IMG/VR virus record: IMGVR_UViG_3300019124_000003
Coordinates: 64,001-114,497 of that record
DNA from: a virus
Reading direction: 5' to 3' (one strand)
Length of the DNA: 50,497 bases
The position numbers and the translations under genes are program-made. Shown piece after piece: positions 1 through 6,361 of this stretch. Position 1 is the stretch's first letter, and the number at the start of each line of letters is the position of its first letter. Below the pieces are notes generated by a model. The model was not told the origin of the DNA. It made no database searches and was given only the letters and a program-made list of their open reading frames with translations.

Positions 1-182
1 AGGATCAGCTTCTCGTCGGCGTTGTCCGGAATGTGCGGAATGTTGACCCGAGTGGGTTTTCCACTCGGGTCAGTGGTCACATAGGCCTGCATACCCTGCT
101 GGGTGACTTGCAAGCCCATGCCAGCGAGAAGCTGGGTGATCTTCACCACAGCCTCACGCAGAATGACGATCTCTCGGTTCAT
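1..182 (-). CDS. CobT-like (vWA-type) protein, N-terminal fragment
   Basis: The gene starts at ATG 182 and runs off the left edge, so only about 60 residues are visible (MNREIVILREAVVKITQLLA...). The motif AYVTTDPSGKPTRVNIPHIP followed by DNADEKLI resembles, from memory, the N-terminus of phage CobT-like proteins, which are named after the cobaltochelatase subunit and carry a von Willebrand A domain further downstream. That domain is outside the window, so the call is an inference. The start is supported by AGAGGACG about 10 nt upstream. A palindromic operator (198-215) lies directly upstream. Confidence 0.45.
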   Translation of the reverse strand, partial: MNREIVILREAVVKITQLLAGMGLQVTQQGMQAYVTTDPSGKPTRVNIPHIPDNADEKLI

Positions 183-197
183 GTTGTGTGCGTCCTC

Positions 198-215
198 TAA
201 GTCAGTTCTGACTGT
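198..215. promoter_or_regulatory. Operator-like palindrome, copy 1
   Basis: TAAGTCA-GTTC-TGACTGT, 16 nt upstream of the CobT-like gene. The right half extends into a tandem 11-bp repeat, TGACTGTAAAC (209-219) and TGACTGTAAAG (220-230), so extra half-sites are present here. Confidence 0.7.
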
Positions 216-230
216 AAACTGACTGTAAAG

Positions 231-440
231 TTAAAAGTCGCGGACAGCAAACGGGAGAAGAACGGGATTTCCGAGAGCGGGAATCACGATGTGGATCAGA
301 CCATGATCAGCATGACGCCCTGTATAGATCGTCGTAGCGGCGTCGGGATTGCTTACGGTCTTTTCGGTCAGTTCTTCAGCCATATCAATCGCATCCTCAT
401 GAGTCAGGCTGATGATCTTTACACTCACGGTTTCAGGCAT
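231..440 (-). CDS. Small hypothetical protein (69 aa)
   Basis: The product begins MPETVSVKIISLTHEDAIDM and has no family I recognise. A longer reading from a TTG at 470 is possible, but it would begin inside a palindromic operator. The ATG at 440 has AAAAGG about 9 nt upstream and is preferred. The first half contains a predicted amphipathic helix (EDAIDMAEELTEK). The gene lies between two operator copies (198-215 and 468-485) and is probably transcribed alone or with the CobT-like gene. Confidence 0.55.
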   Translation of the reverse strand: MPETVSVKIISLTHEDAIDMAEELTEKTVSNPDAATTIYTGRHADHGLIHIVIPALGNPVLLPFAVRDF

Positions 441-467
441 GGAGGGATACCTTTTCGTTGTTTGGAA

Positions 468-485
468 CAAGTCAGTAATGACTGA
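468..485. promoter_or_regulatory. Operator-like palindrome, copy 2
   Basis: CAAGTCA-GTAA-TGACTGA, upstream of the leftward 69-aa gene. It has one mismatch per half-site relative to TAAGTCA-N4-TGACTTA. Confidence 0.7.
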
Positions 486-588
486 CGTTTCATGACACTT
501 TTTGGGCGTCCAAACAAGAGGGGACGCTCCGAGTTCCTCCCCGCGTGGCCCGGCCCTGAAGCGGCACCGGGCTATCGCTTCGAGGAGC

Positions 589-1002
589 TCACGCCGCCTT
601 GAAGGCCGACGCGAGCTTCTGCTCCATATCTGGAGTCAGTTCCGGATCGCTGTTGTTGGTCAGCTCACGGATTTTTCCAACGATCTCCGCCTCGTTCTTG
701 GTGACGACCGTGCCGAACACCGCGGAGATGGCTTCGTGCTGGTCGGGCCAATACTGTTCCATAGCCAGGCGGAAGAGGTGAGCGGGGTCTACATCGATGG
801 CCTTCGCCAGCGCCGGCACCTTGTCGAGGGGCACCTTCATTTCGCCGCGCTTGAACATCGATATGACGTTGGGCTTGTCATAGCCGATCTCAGCCGCGAT
901 CTCACGCTGAGACTTCTTTCCGGATAAAGCGTCGATGCGCTTCGCCAGATATGTGGCAATCCGGTTATTTGCGTAAGGCATTCCCGGCTTAGTCGTGCTC
1001 AT
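589..1002 (-). CDS. XRE-family (Cro/C1-type) HTH regulator
   Basis: This 137-aa protein has a helix-turn-helix around residues 30-55: SQREIAAEIGYDKPNVISMF, followed by KRGEMKVPLDKVPALAKAIDVDP. That is the standard XRE pattern, with conserved Q32/E34 in helix 2 and a final helix ending in the typical A-x-x-I-x-V-x-P. The C-terminal 60 residues may mediate oligomerisation. GGGAGACG precedes ATG 1002. It is the only Cro/C1-type regulator in the window and sits next to the replication control region, so it is the leading visible candidate for the factor that reads the phage-wide palindromes. That link is inference. A perfect dyad (1070-1085) and a degenerate operator copy (1202-1219) lie upstream of it. 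Confidence 0.8.
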   Translation of the reverse strand: MSTTKPGMPYANNRIATYLAKRIDALSGKKSQREIAAEIGYDKPNVISMFKRGEMKVPLDKVPALAKAIDVDPAHLFRLAMEQYWPDQHEAISAVFGTVVTKNEAEIVGKIRELTNNSDPELTPDMEQKLASAFKAA

Positions 1003-1069
1003 TAGTCGTCTCCCACAGTAGTCCTGGGATTGTCCCCCAACGTAGTCCCGTCTCTATTTCTGTATCCTC

Positions 1070-1085
1070 GTAAGCTGTTGCTTAC
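1070..1085. promoter_or_regulatory. Perfect dyad upstream of the XRE regulator
   Basis: GTAAGC-TGTT-GCTTAC has the same arm-N4-arm architecture as the phage-wide operator but different arms. It may be an autoregulatory site of the XRE protein. Confidence 0.45.
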
Positions 1086-1201
1086 ACGTATCTTATAGCG
1101 TCCCGTGCTACCGGCGACGCGATACTGAGAACGGGACGTTGAGATCCCTTTAAAAACTGGCGCAAAATAGAGAGGGCTTCACATGCGATAGGCCGCCGTG
1201 T

Positions 1202-1219
1202 TAAGTCACTACGAACTTA
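1202..1219. promoter_or_regulatory. Degenerate operator-like palindrome, copy 3
   Basis: TAAGTCA-CTAC-GAACTTA has a perfect left half and two mismatches in the right half. It lies in the regulator/repC control region. Confidence 0.4.
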
Positions 1220-1504
1220 TCAACGACAATGACCACCGAGCGTTCCGGTTGTCAACAATGGGCAGTGCGGGAAAATGAGTTTTCAGCATCGAGTTCAGGG
1301 TTCGTTCAGGCCGAAGCTGAGCCGCAGGTTCCATAACTAAACTTATGCGAAAAACGCTATAACGTGGCGTGTCCTGCCCTGCTACATTGATTCAGATGTG
1401 GTTTAGCGATTTCGCGGCTTTCCAGAATCGGTTGACCACGCCAAGGTTTTCCATTGCGCGGGCGATTCCGCGTTCGGAGACGACTAAATGACGTAACGGC
1501 AAAG

Positions 1505-1570
1505 CAAAAGGCCCCGAGCTGGTAACTCGGAGCCTTTGGACCCTGGTAGGGCAAATCAATGACTGTCGCA
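1505..1570 (-). ncRNA. Countertranscribed RNA (ctRNA) controlling repC
   Basis: A short antisense RNA of about 65 nt is predicted opposite the repC leader. Its promoter is clear on the minus strand: TTGACA (1600-1605), a 17-bp spacer, and CTAAAT (1577-1582), placing the start near 1570. It ends in a GC-rich hairpin with arms at 1507-1518 and 1526-1537, followed on the minus strand by CTTTTGCTTT. An antisense RNA in exactly this position and orientation is the hallmark of repABC-type replicons. It represses RepC synthesis and determines incompatibility. The exact ends are inferred from the promoter and terminator. Confidence 0.75.
1507..1537 (-). terminator. ctRNA terminator hairpin
   Basis: Arms AAAGGCCCCGAG (1507-1518) and CTCGGAGCCTTT (1526-1537) pair with one mismatch around a 7-nt loop, and a T-rich tract follows on the minus strand. 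In the repC mRNA the same sequence can form the mirror hairpin. Confidence 0.7.
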
Positions 1571-1576
1571 GGTCCG

Positions 1577-1605
1577 ATTTAGCCCTCCCACAACGTGGAT
1601 GTCAA
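1577..1605 (-). promoter_or_regulatory. ctRNA promoter
   Basis: A perfect -35 TTGACA and a -10 CTAAAT with 17-bp spacing face away from repC. This is one of the best sigma70-type promoters in the window. Confidence 0.75.
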
Positions 1606-1656
1606 GCGACACCTTCGCGGTGAACGGTCCCGCTTTGCCTCGATGAGGAGGTGAAG

Positions 1657-2808
1657 ATGACGGCCCTGAATACGGGAGGGCGCCGGCTGATTCCGGCTGC
1701 CATCGAGGCCCGCTCCTATACGGTGGATGCGGAGCGCGAAGTCTCGCGCAAGGAGATGTCCGCGGCCGCGCGGGATGCAGAGAAGGCATTGCGACTGACG
1801 ACCGGGCCCAGGCTGATCCTGCGGGAGCTCGTCGGCTGCTGGGGCGAGGAGGCGATCCAGGGGCGCCTGATGGTGTGGCCCTCGAACCAGTATCTCATGG
1901 ACCGCACAGGCCTGTCCGAGCGGGCCGTGCGCTATGGGATCCGGCGCCTGGTGGACCTGCGCCTGATCGCCACGAAGGACTCCGCGAACGGCAAGCGCTA
2001 CATGATCAAGGATCTGGCCGGCACGCCGATCGACGCCTTCGGTTTCGACCTGTCGCCCCTCTACGCCAGGCGCGGCGAGTGGGTGCAGATGCTCGCCGCG
2101 ACCAAAGCCCAGAGAGACGCACAGAAGCACACCTTCGACGAGATCACCGTCTGTCGCCGGGCCGTTGAGGAAGCGCTTCTCGCGCTCTCCCAGAGCTTCC
2201 CTGAGATCGACCGCAGCGACATCGAGCAGCGCTATTCCCTCGCCCTGCAGAACACGCCGCGCCGCAGCTATACGGGCGATCTCTCGCAGATCCTTGGCGC
2301 CTGGAGAGAACTGAGGATGATCGCAGAGAAAACCTTCTATGAGGCGGGCTGTGGCGGCAATTCGTGCCGCCACTATGAATCCAACAACGGATCTTCTAGC
2401 GAAACTTGTAACAAGGGCTTTCCGGGGAAAGCTGAGCCGGTTTCGCATAACGAACAGCCGGAGGAGCACCTATCACTGAAATTGATCCTCGAGGCCTGCC
2501 CTACCCTCACCGACTTCGGGAAACCAATCCTCGACTGGGCGGATCTCGTCGCCGCGGCGCGCTACTTAAGGGCGAGTATGCAGGCCCATGAGAGCGCCTG
2601 GCGCGAGGCCGTGGATGAACTCGGCGCGCTCAAGGCGGCCGCGGTCGTGGCGATCTGCTTGCAGTTCTACGAGGACGACGTTGCCTCGGGCAAAAACCGC
2701 ATCCGGAATCCGGGCGGCTACTTCCGGGCCATCGTGCGCAAGGTCCGCGACGGCAAGTTCAACCTGGAGACGGAGTTCCTCGCTCTCAGGCGCCGGCACA
2801 TGACATAA
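1657..2808 (+). CDS. repC: Plasmid replication initiator RepC
   Basis: RepC initiates replication of repABC plasmids and binds an origin inside its own gene. The 383-aa product is slightly short for the family (about 400-440). The N-terminal DNA-binding region shows typical RepC motifs: WPSNQYLMDRTGLSERAVRY with IRRLVDLRLI, then KDSANGKRY, and AFGFDLSPLYAR. The C-terminal domain has the other signature, ACPTL...ILDWADLVAAA and NPGGYFRAIVRK. ATG 1657 is chosen over GTG 1651 because AGGAGGTG lies just before it. A Ser/Asn-rich, less GC-rich linker (residues about 225-270) separates the two domains. The gene is convergent with the leftward replication operon, and no repA or repB is seen. Its presence among phage genes implies a plasmid prophage state. 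Confidence 0.88.
   Translation: MTALNTGGRRLIPAAIEARSYTVDAEREVSRKEMSAAARDAEKALRLTTGPRLILRELVGCWGEEAIQGRLMVWPSNQYLMDRTGLSERAVRYGIRRLVDLRLIATKDSANGKRYMIKDLAGTPIDAFGFDLSPLYARRGEWVQMLAATKAQRDAQKHTFDEITVCRRAVEEALLALSQSFPEIDRSDIEQRYSLALQNTPRRSYTGDLSQILGAWRELRMIAEKTFYEAGCGGNSCRHYESNNGSSSETCNKGFPGKAEPVSHNEQPEEHLSLKLILEACPTLTDFGKPILDWADLVAAARYLRASMQAHESAWREAVDELGALKAAAVVAICLQFYEDDVASGKNRIRNPGGYFRAIVRKVRDGKFNLETEFLALRRRHMT
2340..2470. other. Candidate replication origin (oriV) inside repC
   Basis: Family knowledge places oriV in the central AT-richer part of repC. Here that segment encodes a low-complexity linker and contains a perfect dyad: GTGGCGGC (2351-2358), 7 nt, GCCGCCAC (2366-2373). The location is inferred. 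Confidence 0.4.
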
Positions 2809-2834
2809 AAAGGGGCGCCCGAAAGGACGCCCCA
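2806..2834 (-). terminator. Terminator of the leftward replication operon
   Basis: GGGGCG (2812-2817) pairs with CGCCCC (2828-2833), the stem continuing past one mismatch to a GAAA tetraloop. On the minus strand it is followed by TTTTTAT (2811-2805). It separates the long leftward operon from convergent repC. Confidence 0.75.
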
Positions 2835-2903
2835 CGCACACAACTAGAGAGGAAAACACGACTTTAACCCAAGTCGTCAGGGATTCTGAAACATTGCTTC
2901 GTA

Positions 2904-2921
2904 TAAGTCAATGCTGACTTT
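2904..2921. promoter_or_regulatory. Operator-like palindrome, copy 4
   Basis: TAAGTCA-ATGC-TGACTTT overlaps the stop codon of the last gene of the leftward operon, just before the terminator. No leftward gene follows, so this copy does not obviously serve a downstream gene. Confidence 0.7.
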
Positions 2922-3126
2922 GTGCCGCATTCTCCTTTTGTTCCTGCGCAAGGCCGATCCTGGCCTCGATCAGCTCCTCGACGCCGGCAAGGATGAGCGC
3001 CTTTGCGTCCTCGCGGCCGTAGGTGCGAGGCCCGTAGCGATCCATGTCGTCGAACCCCCGCTTGATCTTATAGCGCGCGTGACGCGCCTTGCGCTCAAAC
3101 GGATTCTCTTTTTGTTCCTCGCTCAT
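2908..3126 (-). CDS. Small charged hypothetical protein (72 aa)
   Basis: The product is MSEEQKENPFERKARHARYK..., highly charged and probably helical, and I recognise no family. The start at 3126 has CGGAGGATTC directly upstream and overlaps the stop of the preceding 41-aa gene (ATGA). Longer in-frame readings lack a ribosome site and would overlap that gene in another frame. It is the last gene of the leftward replication operon. Confidence 0.65.
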   Translation of the reverse strand: MSEEQKENPFERKARHARYKIKRGFDDMDRYGPRTYGREDAKALILAGVEELIEARIGLAQEQKENAAQSQH

Positions 3127-3248
3127 GAATCCTCCGGCTTGCGGTCCTTGAGCTTGATGTTCAGGCACTTCTTCTGGCGCTCCTCGTCGCAGGGCTCCAG
3201 GTAGTAGTGTCCGCAGAACGGGCACTGTTTCGGCTTCTGCTGCGTCAT
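3123..3248 (-). CDS. Mini zinc-ribbon protein (41 aa)
   Basis: The product begins MTQQKPKQCPFCGHYYLEPC and contains four cysteines, C-x2-C-x8-C-x7-C (CPFCG...PC...KKC), the pattern of a small zinc ribbon. GGAG lies 7 nt before ATG 3248. Its start overlaps the stop of the membrane-protein gene, and its stop overlaps the next start (ATGA), so translation is probably coupled. It could bind nucleic acid or act as an adaptor. No function is assigned. Confidence 0.65.
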   Translation of the reverse strand: MTQQKPKQCPFCGHYYLEPCDEERQKKCLNIKLKDRKPEDS

Positions 3249-3439
3249 GACTTCTCCTGCAAGGAACGGGTGATGAAGGCGGCAAGCGCCGGCACGCCGA
3301 AGAAGATCAGGAATCCGACGGCAAGCCCGAAGCCCGGGCCCACCTCTCTTTCAGCGGCGCTGCTGATGCCAATCGACATGAACAGCGACGGAATGTGCAT
3401 GGCGATCCAGACCAGCAGCGGAACGAACGGGTCCCTCAT
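3245..3439 (-). CDS. Small two-helix membrane protein (64 aa)
   Basis: Two hydrophobic segments are visible (about 5-25, VPLLVWIAMHIPSLFMSIGI, and about 36-56, FGLAVGFLIFFGVPALAAFI) around a short polar loop. The start overlaps the ligase stop (ATGA). Its function is unknown. Confidence 0.6.
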   Translation of the reverse strand: MRDPFVPLLVWIAMHIPSLFMSIGISSAAEREVGPGFGLAVGFLIFFGVPALAAFITRSLQEKS

Positions 3440-4932
3440 GCGGCCTCCTTCAGCGTGTCGTCCTTGTCGTCGCGGAACCGGATGAAGCGGGGATGCCGGA
3501 GCGAGCCGTCGGGCGTCTTCTCGTGGAACTCGACCTCGATCAGCCGGCCGAGCAGCTCGCAGCCGAGCGCGTGATATTCGGCCGGCGCCGCATCGTCGTG
3601 ACCCGCGAGCCGCGCGAGGTCCCTGCCATAAGCAAGCCAGAACTCGTCACGCTGCGCGTCCGAGAACCCGCCGCCGACCTTGACCTCGACGCCCTCGACA
3701 TCGATCACCAGCGCACCGAGCTTGCCCTTGTTCTTGCCCGTGCCCTCCTCGGCCCCGACGATCCGGAACTCGTCCGTCTCCTCGGCCTTGATCTTGAGCC
3801 AGTTGAAGGAGCGCTTCTTCTGGTAAGTGCCATCGAGCGGCTTGACGATGATGCCTTCCATCGTCTTCGGCTCGCCGGTCTTCTTGTCGAGCGTCTTCGG
3901 CAGGAGCTCCGCTTCCAGCTTCTCGTCGCCGCGCGCCAGGTAGTGCGCGATGGTCATGTTGTGGAAGGTGTCGAAGGCCTCCTGGATCTCCTTGTGCGAG
4001 CCGGCGTAGTAGCGCGGCACCAGGCGCATCTGGCTCTTCGGGTCGGCCGAGCGCACCACGAACTCGGTGAACGGCCGACGGATACGATAGGGAATCTTGA
4101 TCTCGGCCACGGAGCTGTCCATGAACAGCCCGTAGGGCAGCACATCGAAGATGTGGTATTCGGCATCGGTCGCATCCTCGCTCTTGCGCCGGACCGATCC
4201 GGAGACCTCATTGAAGATGCCGGAGAACACCTCGCCCTCGATCACGACGCACAGCTTGTCGGCCGAGCCGCCGAGGAGCTTCTGATAGAGGGCCCGCAGC
4301 TTCTCGTCCTTGACCTCGCTCGTCCTGGCGATCGCCTGGTGCAGCATCGTGAAAATCTGGGGCGCCATCCATTCGAGCGCCGGGAAGGGCTTGCCCGCGC
4401 GGGAGAAGAACTTCGCGGTGCCGTCCTTGACGATGCAGATCGTCCTGACGCCATCGAGCTTCGGCTCGTAGACGCACGGAAAGGCCTTGATGCGCTTCTC
4501 CTCATACTTGTGGGAGAGCATCACGTCGAAGCTCGGGATCGTGCCCGGCAGCACCTTGTTGATCGTCGCGTCCGAGATCCCGCAGCGCAGGTCCTTCGAC
4601 AGGATCCGCCACAGGAGCTCCGCGGAGTCGGGTGAGAGCCGCAGCAGGGTATCGAGGACGCACTGTTGCGCCTCGTTGCCGGTGATGATCCGGTCCTTCA
4701 GCCCGTGCAGCAGCGACCAGACCGAGCGCGTCTCCAGGTCGAAGAAGTCCCTGCCCTCGCTCTCGACTTCGGGCGGGGTGATGCCGAAGGTGATGAAGGG
4801 GTCGTAGGCCCACTTCAGGACCTCCTTGAAGAACGGATCCGAAATCGCGCCCTTCAGGATCTCCTCCTTCTCCGAGCGGGAGGACGTAGCGCCGATCTGC
4901 TTGAGGATTTGCAGGGCGTCGAACGAATTCAT
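3436..4932 (-). CDS. ATP-dependent DNA ligase
   Basis: The enzyme seals nicks using ATP through a lysine-AMP intermediate. The 498-aa sequence has the nucleotidyltransferase motifs in order: motif I EPKLDGVR with catalytic K158, motif III YHIFDVL, motif IV EGIIVK, motif V WLKIKA, and a C-terminal OB region ending HPRFIRFRDDK. Length and layout match T4-type phage ligases, with a helical N-terminal domain (residues 1-140). It sits in a translationally coupled operon (ATGA overlaps on both sides) with replication genes, consistent with Okazaki-fragment joining and repair. Confidence 0.93.
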   Translation of the reverse strand: MNSFDALQILKQIGATSSRSEKEEILKGAISDPFFKEVLKWAYDPFITFGITPPEVESEGRDFFDLETRSVWSLLHGLKDRIITGNEAQQCVLDTLLRLSPDSAELLWRILSKDLRCGISDATINKVLPGTIPSFDVMLSHKYEEKRIKAFPCVYEPKLDGVRTICIVKDGTAKFFSRAGKPFPALEWMAPQIFTMLHQAIARTSEVKDEKLRALYQKLLGGSADKLCVVIEGEVFSGIFNEVSGSVRRKSEDATDAEYHIFDVLPYGLFMDSSVAEIKIPYRIRRPFTEFVVRSADPKSQMRLVPRYYAGSHKEIQEAFDTFHNMTIAHYLARGDEKLEAELLPKTLDKKTGEPKTMEGIIVKPLDGTYQKKRSFNWLKIKAEETDEFRIVGAEEGTGKNKGKLGALVIDVEGVEVKVGGGFSDAQRDEFWLAYGRDLARLAGHDDAAPAEYHALGCELLGRLIEVEFHEKTPDGSLRHPRFIRFRDDKDDTLKEAA

Positions 4933-5618
4933 GCGGCTTCTCCTTTCGCGAGACGGGCACGCTCAAGCAGCGACAGGGGCTTTCCCGGTGCTGGCGCTGG
5001 CTTGGACGGGGTTTCGGACTTCGGCGGGGTCGCTGGCGCGGCCGGCGCAGGAGCCGGCTCTACGGGCTTCGCAGCGGCCCGGGTGATCGCAGCCGACAGG
5101 TCGCCCGACATCGCGGCCTCGACCGTCGCATCGACAGTTTCCTTCTTCTCGACCGGAGCGCTTGCCTTACGGCTCGAAACCTTGCGCTCGCTGCGCTCCA
5201 CGTCCTCGAGCTCCACCGAGCCCTTCGGCTTGCTCACCTTCATGGAATTCGAGGCGAGCAGCAGCGCCCGCTCCTTGTCGGAGACGCCGACGCGCTCGAT
5301 GGTGCGCTCCTGGACCTGGATCGGGGCAATGCGCTCCAGGATCTTGCGATCCAGGTGGCCGACATGCCTCTCTGCCGCGTGATGCGGATCGTATTCGTCA
5401 TCCCGGTCCATCTGCGCCAGGATCCAGTAAACCGGGCACTTGGAATCGTGCAGCGCGACCTGGCAGCCCTTGCGGACCTCTGGCTTCCGGCCGCGCCAGA
5501 CCTCGTCGCGCAGGGCGAAACACGAGGCGATCTTCGTCTCGACGTTGAAGATCGGGCAGGTGAAGCAAAACTGGTTCGTGGGTGCGAGCGTCTTCTTGCG
5601 CGCAAGTGTGGCAGCCAT
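4929..5618 (-). CDS. Cys-rich protein with Pro/Ala-rich tail (229 aa)
   Basis: No family recognised. The N-terminal half carries five cysteines, C18-x2-C21-x11-C33-x18-C52-x8-C61 (FCFTCPIF, ASCF, KGCQV, SKCPVYW), consistent with a metal or Fe-S site. Residues about 110-165 are charged and helical. Residues 185-220 are a Pro/Ala-rich flexible linker (PVEPAPAPAAPATPPKSE), followed by a short helix, PLSLLERARLAKGEA, which may be a docking peptide. It is coupled to the ligase by an ATGA overlap, so a role in replication or repair is inferred only from context. Confidence 0.6.
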   Translation of the reverse strand: MAATLARKKTLAPTNQFCFTCPIFNVETKIASCFALRDEVWRGRKPEVRKGCQVALHDSKCPVYWILAQMDRDDEYDPHHAAERHVGHLDRKILERIAPIQVQERTIERVGVSDKERALLLASNSMKVSKPKGSVELEDVERSERKVSSRKASAPVEKKETVDATVEAAMSGDLSAAITRAAAKPVEPAPAPAAPATPPKSETPSKPAPAPGKPLSLLERARLAKGEAA

Positions 5619-5830
5619 CAGAACATCCCCCAGGTATCGTCGGATTCAACCATGTGCTGCTCGATCGCCGCCTCGATCTCGGCGACTTCGGCGCTGTGGT
5701 TGATGAGCAGGTTGATCAGCTTGCGATGCGGCTCGGTGAGCGCCTGCCGGATCTCGAACCGGGCGAGGCCTTCGGCATGGCCGAGAAAAATATCGAGCAG
5801 ATCGCGGGTGGTTTCGGGCGCGGCTACCAT
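5618..5830 (-). CDS. Small hypothetical protein (70 aa)
   Basis: MVAAPETTRDLLDIFLGHAE... is acidic, helical and without a recognised family. ATG 5830 overlaps the stop of the WGR gene, and its own stop overlaps the start of the Cys-rich gene, so it is a coupled operon member. Longer readings would overlap the WGR gene in another frame. Confidence 0.6.
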   Translation of the reverse strand: MVAAPETTRDLLDIFLGHAEGLARFEIRQALTEPHRKLINLLINHSAEVAEIEAAIEQHMVESDDTWGMF

Positions 5831-6315
5831 GTGCCCCACTCCGGGTCGGCGGCCGCGAGCTCCTCGACGGTCGGCTCCTTCGGCTTCCTGTCCTTCGGCA
5901 CGTAGCGGTCGCCGACCTTCTCCCATTCGGCCGGCTCCGGCGGCTCGTCCTTGACGCCAGCCGTCGGTGCGCCCTCGCAGATGTGGTCGAGGTTCTTCTT
6001 GCCGATGTTCGACCAGTAGGAGGCGCCGAGAACGCTCTGAAGCTCCGCAACGTTGTCGGCGGTATCGACCCGGTTCAGCAGCTCGTTGTCGTAGCCCTTC
6101 GCCTCCTTCGCGCGCAGCTTGGATTCGAACTCGCGCTCTGCCGCTTCAGCGTTGTCGAAGGCCTCGACCTTCATCTGGCCCCACTGACCCGCCTTGCCCC
6201 AGCGGAAGATCAAAACCGCCTTCTTGTCGGCGTTCGTCAAAAGGACCCCGTGATAGTCCTTGTTGCCCATGCGATAGCGCAGGGACTTTCTGACAATCGT
6301 GATCGGGAACGACAT
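5824..6315 (-). CDS. WGR-domain protein
   Basis: WGR domains bind DNA ends and nicks in PARPs and occur alone or fused in bacterial and phage proteins. In this 163-aa product the domain spans about residues 8-75: LIFRWGKAGQWGQMKVEAF then DNAEAAEREFESKLRAKEAKGY, with the Trp-Gly signature at W39-G40 (K in place of the usual R) and the downstream AF...A...F...K...GY pattern. A Pro/Glu-rich C-terminal tail (about 115-163) ends EWGTW. The start at 6315 is chosen because AGGAG lies 6 nt upstream. Its position in the ligase operon suggests nick recognition, which is inference. Confidence 0.75.
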   Translation of the reverse strand: MSFPITIVRKSLRYRMGNKDYHGVLLTNADKKAVLIFRWGKAGQWGQMKVEAFDNAEAAEREFESKLRAKEAKGYDNELLNRVDTADNVAELQSVLGASYWSNIGKKNLDHICEGAPTAGVKDEPPEPAEWEKVGDRYVPKDRKPKEPTVEELAAADPEWGTW

Positions 6316-6361
6316 CGTTCTCCTCGTCATGTGCTTGTGTGCGTTGAGTAATTTATAGCTG

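Larger units (their letters stand above)
1003..1504. other. Non-coding control region between the regulator and repC
   Basis: I see no credible gene here. The region holds the regulator's upstream sequence with direct repeats of GTAGTCC, an inverted pair CGTCCCGT/ACGGGACG around 1100-1138, the dyad GTAAGC-TGTT-GCTTAC (1070-1085), and a degenerate operator (1202-1219). It is noticeably more AT-rich than the flanking genes. In repABC plasmids repA and repB would lie upstream of repC. Neither is present here. Confidence 0.6.

Noticed and set aside
486-588. GC-rich inverted repeats after the XRE regulator as a terminator
   Set aside because: The T-tract is on the wrong side for leftward transcription, so I could not support a terminator.
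1357-1554. 65-codon frame upstream of repC on the minus strand
   Set aside because: It crosses the ctRNA terminator hairpin, lacks a ribosome site and resembles no protein.
1579-2469. Open frame opposite repC
   Set aside because: It lies antisense to a confidently identified RepC and has shadow-like Arg/Ala composition.
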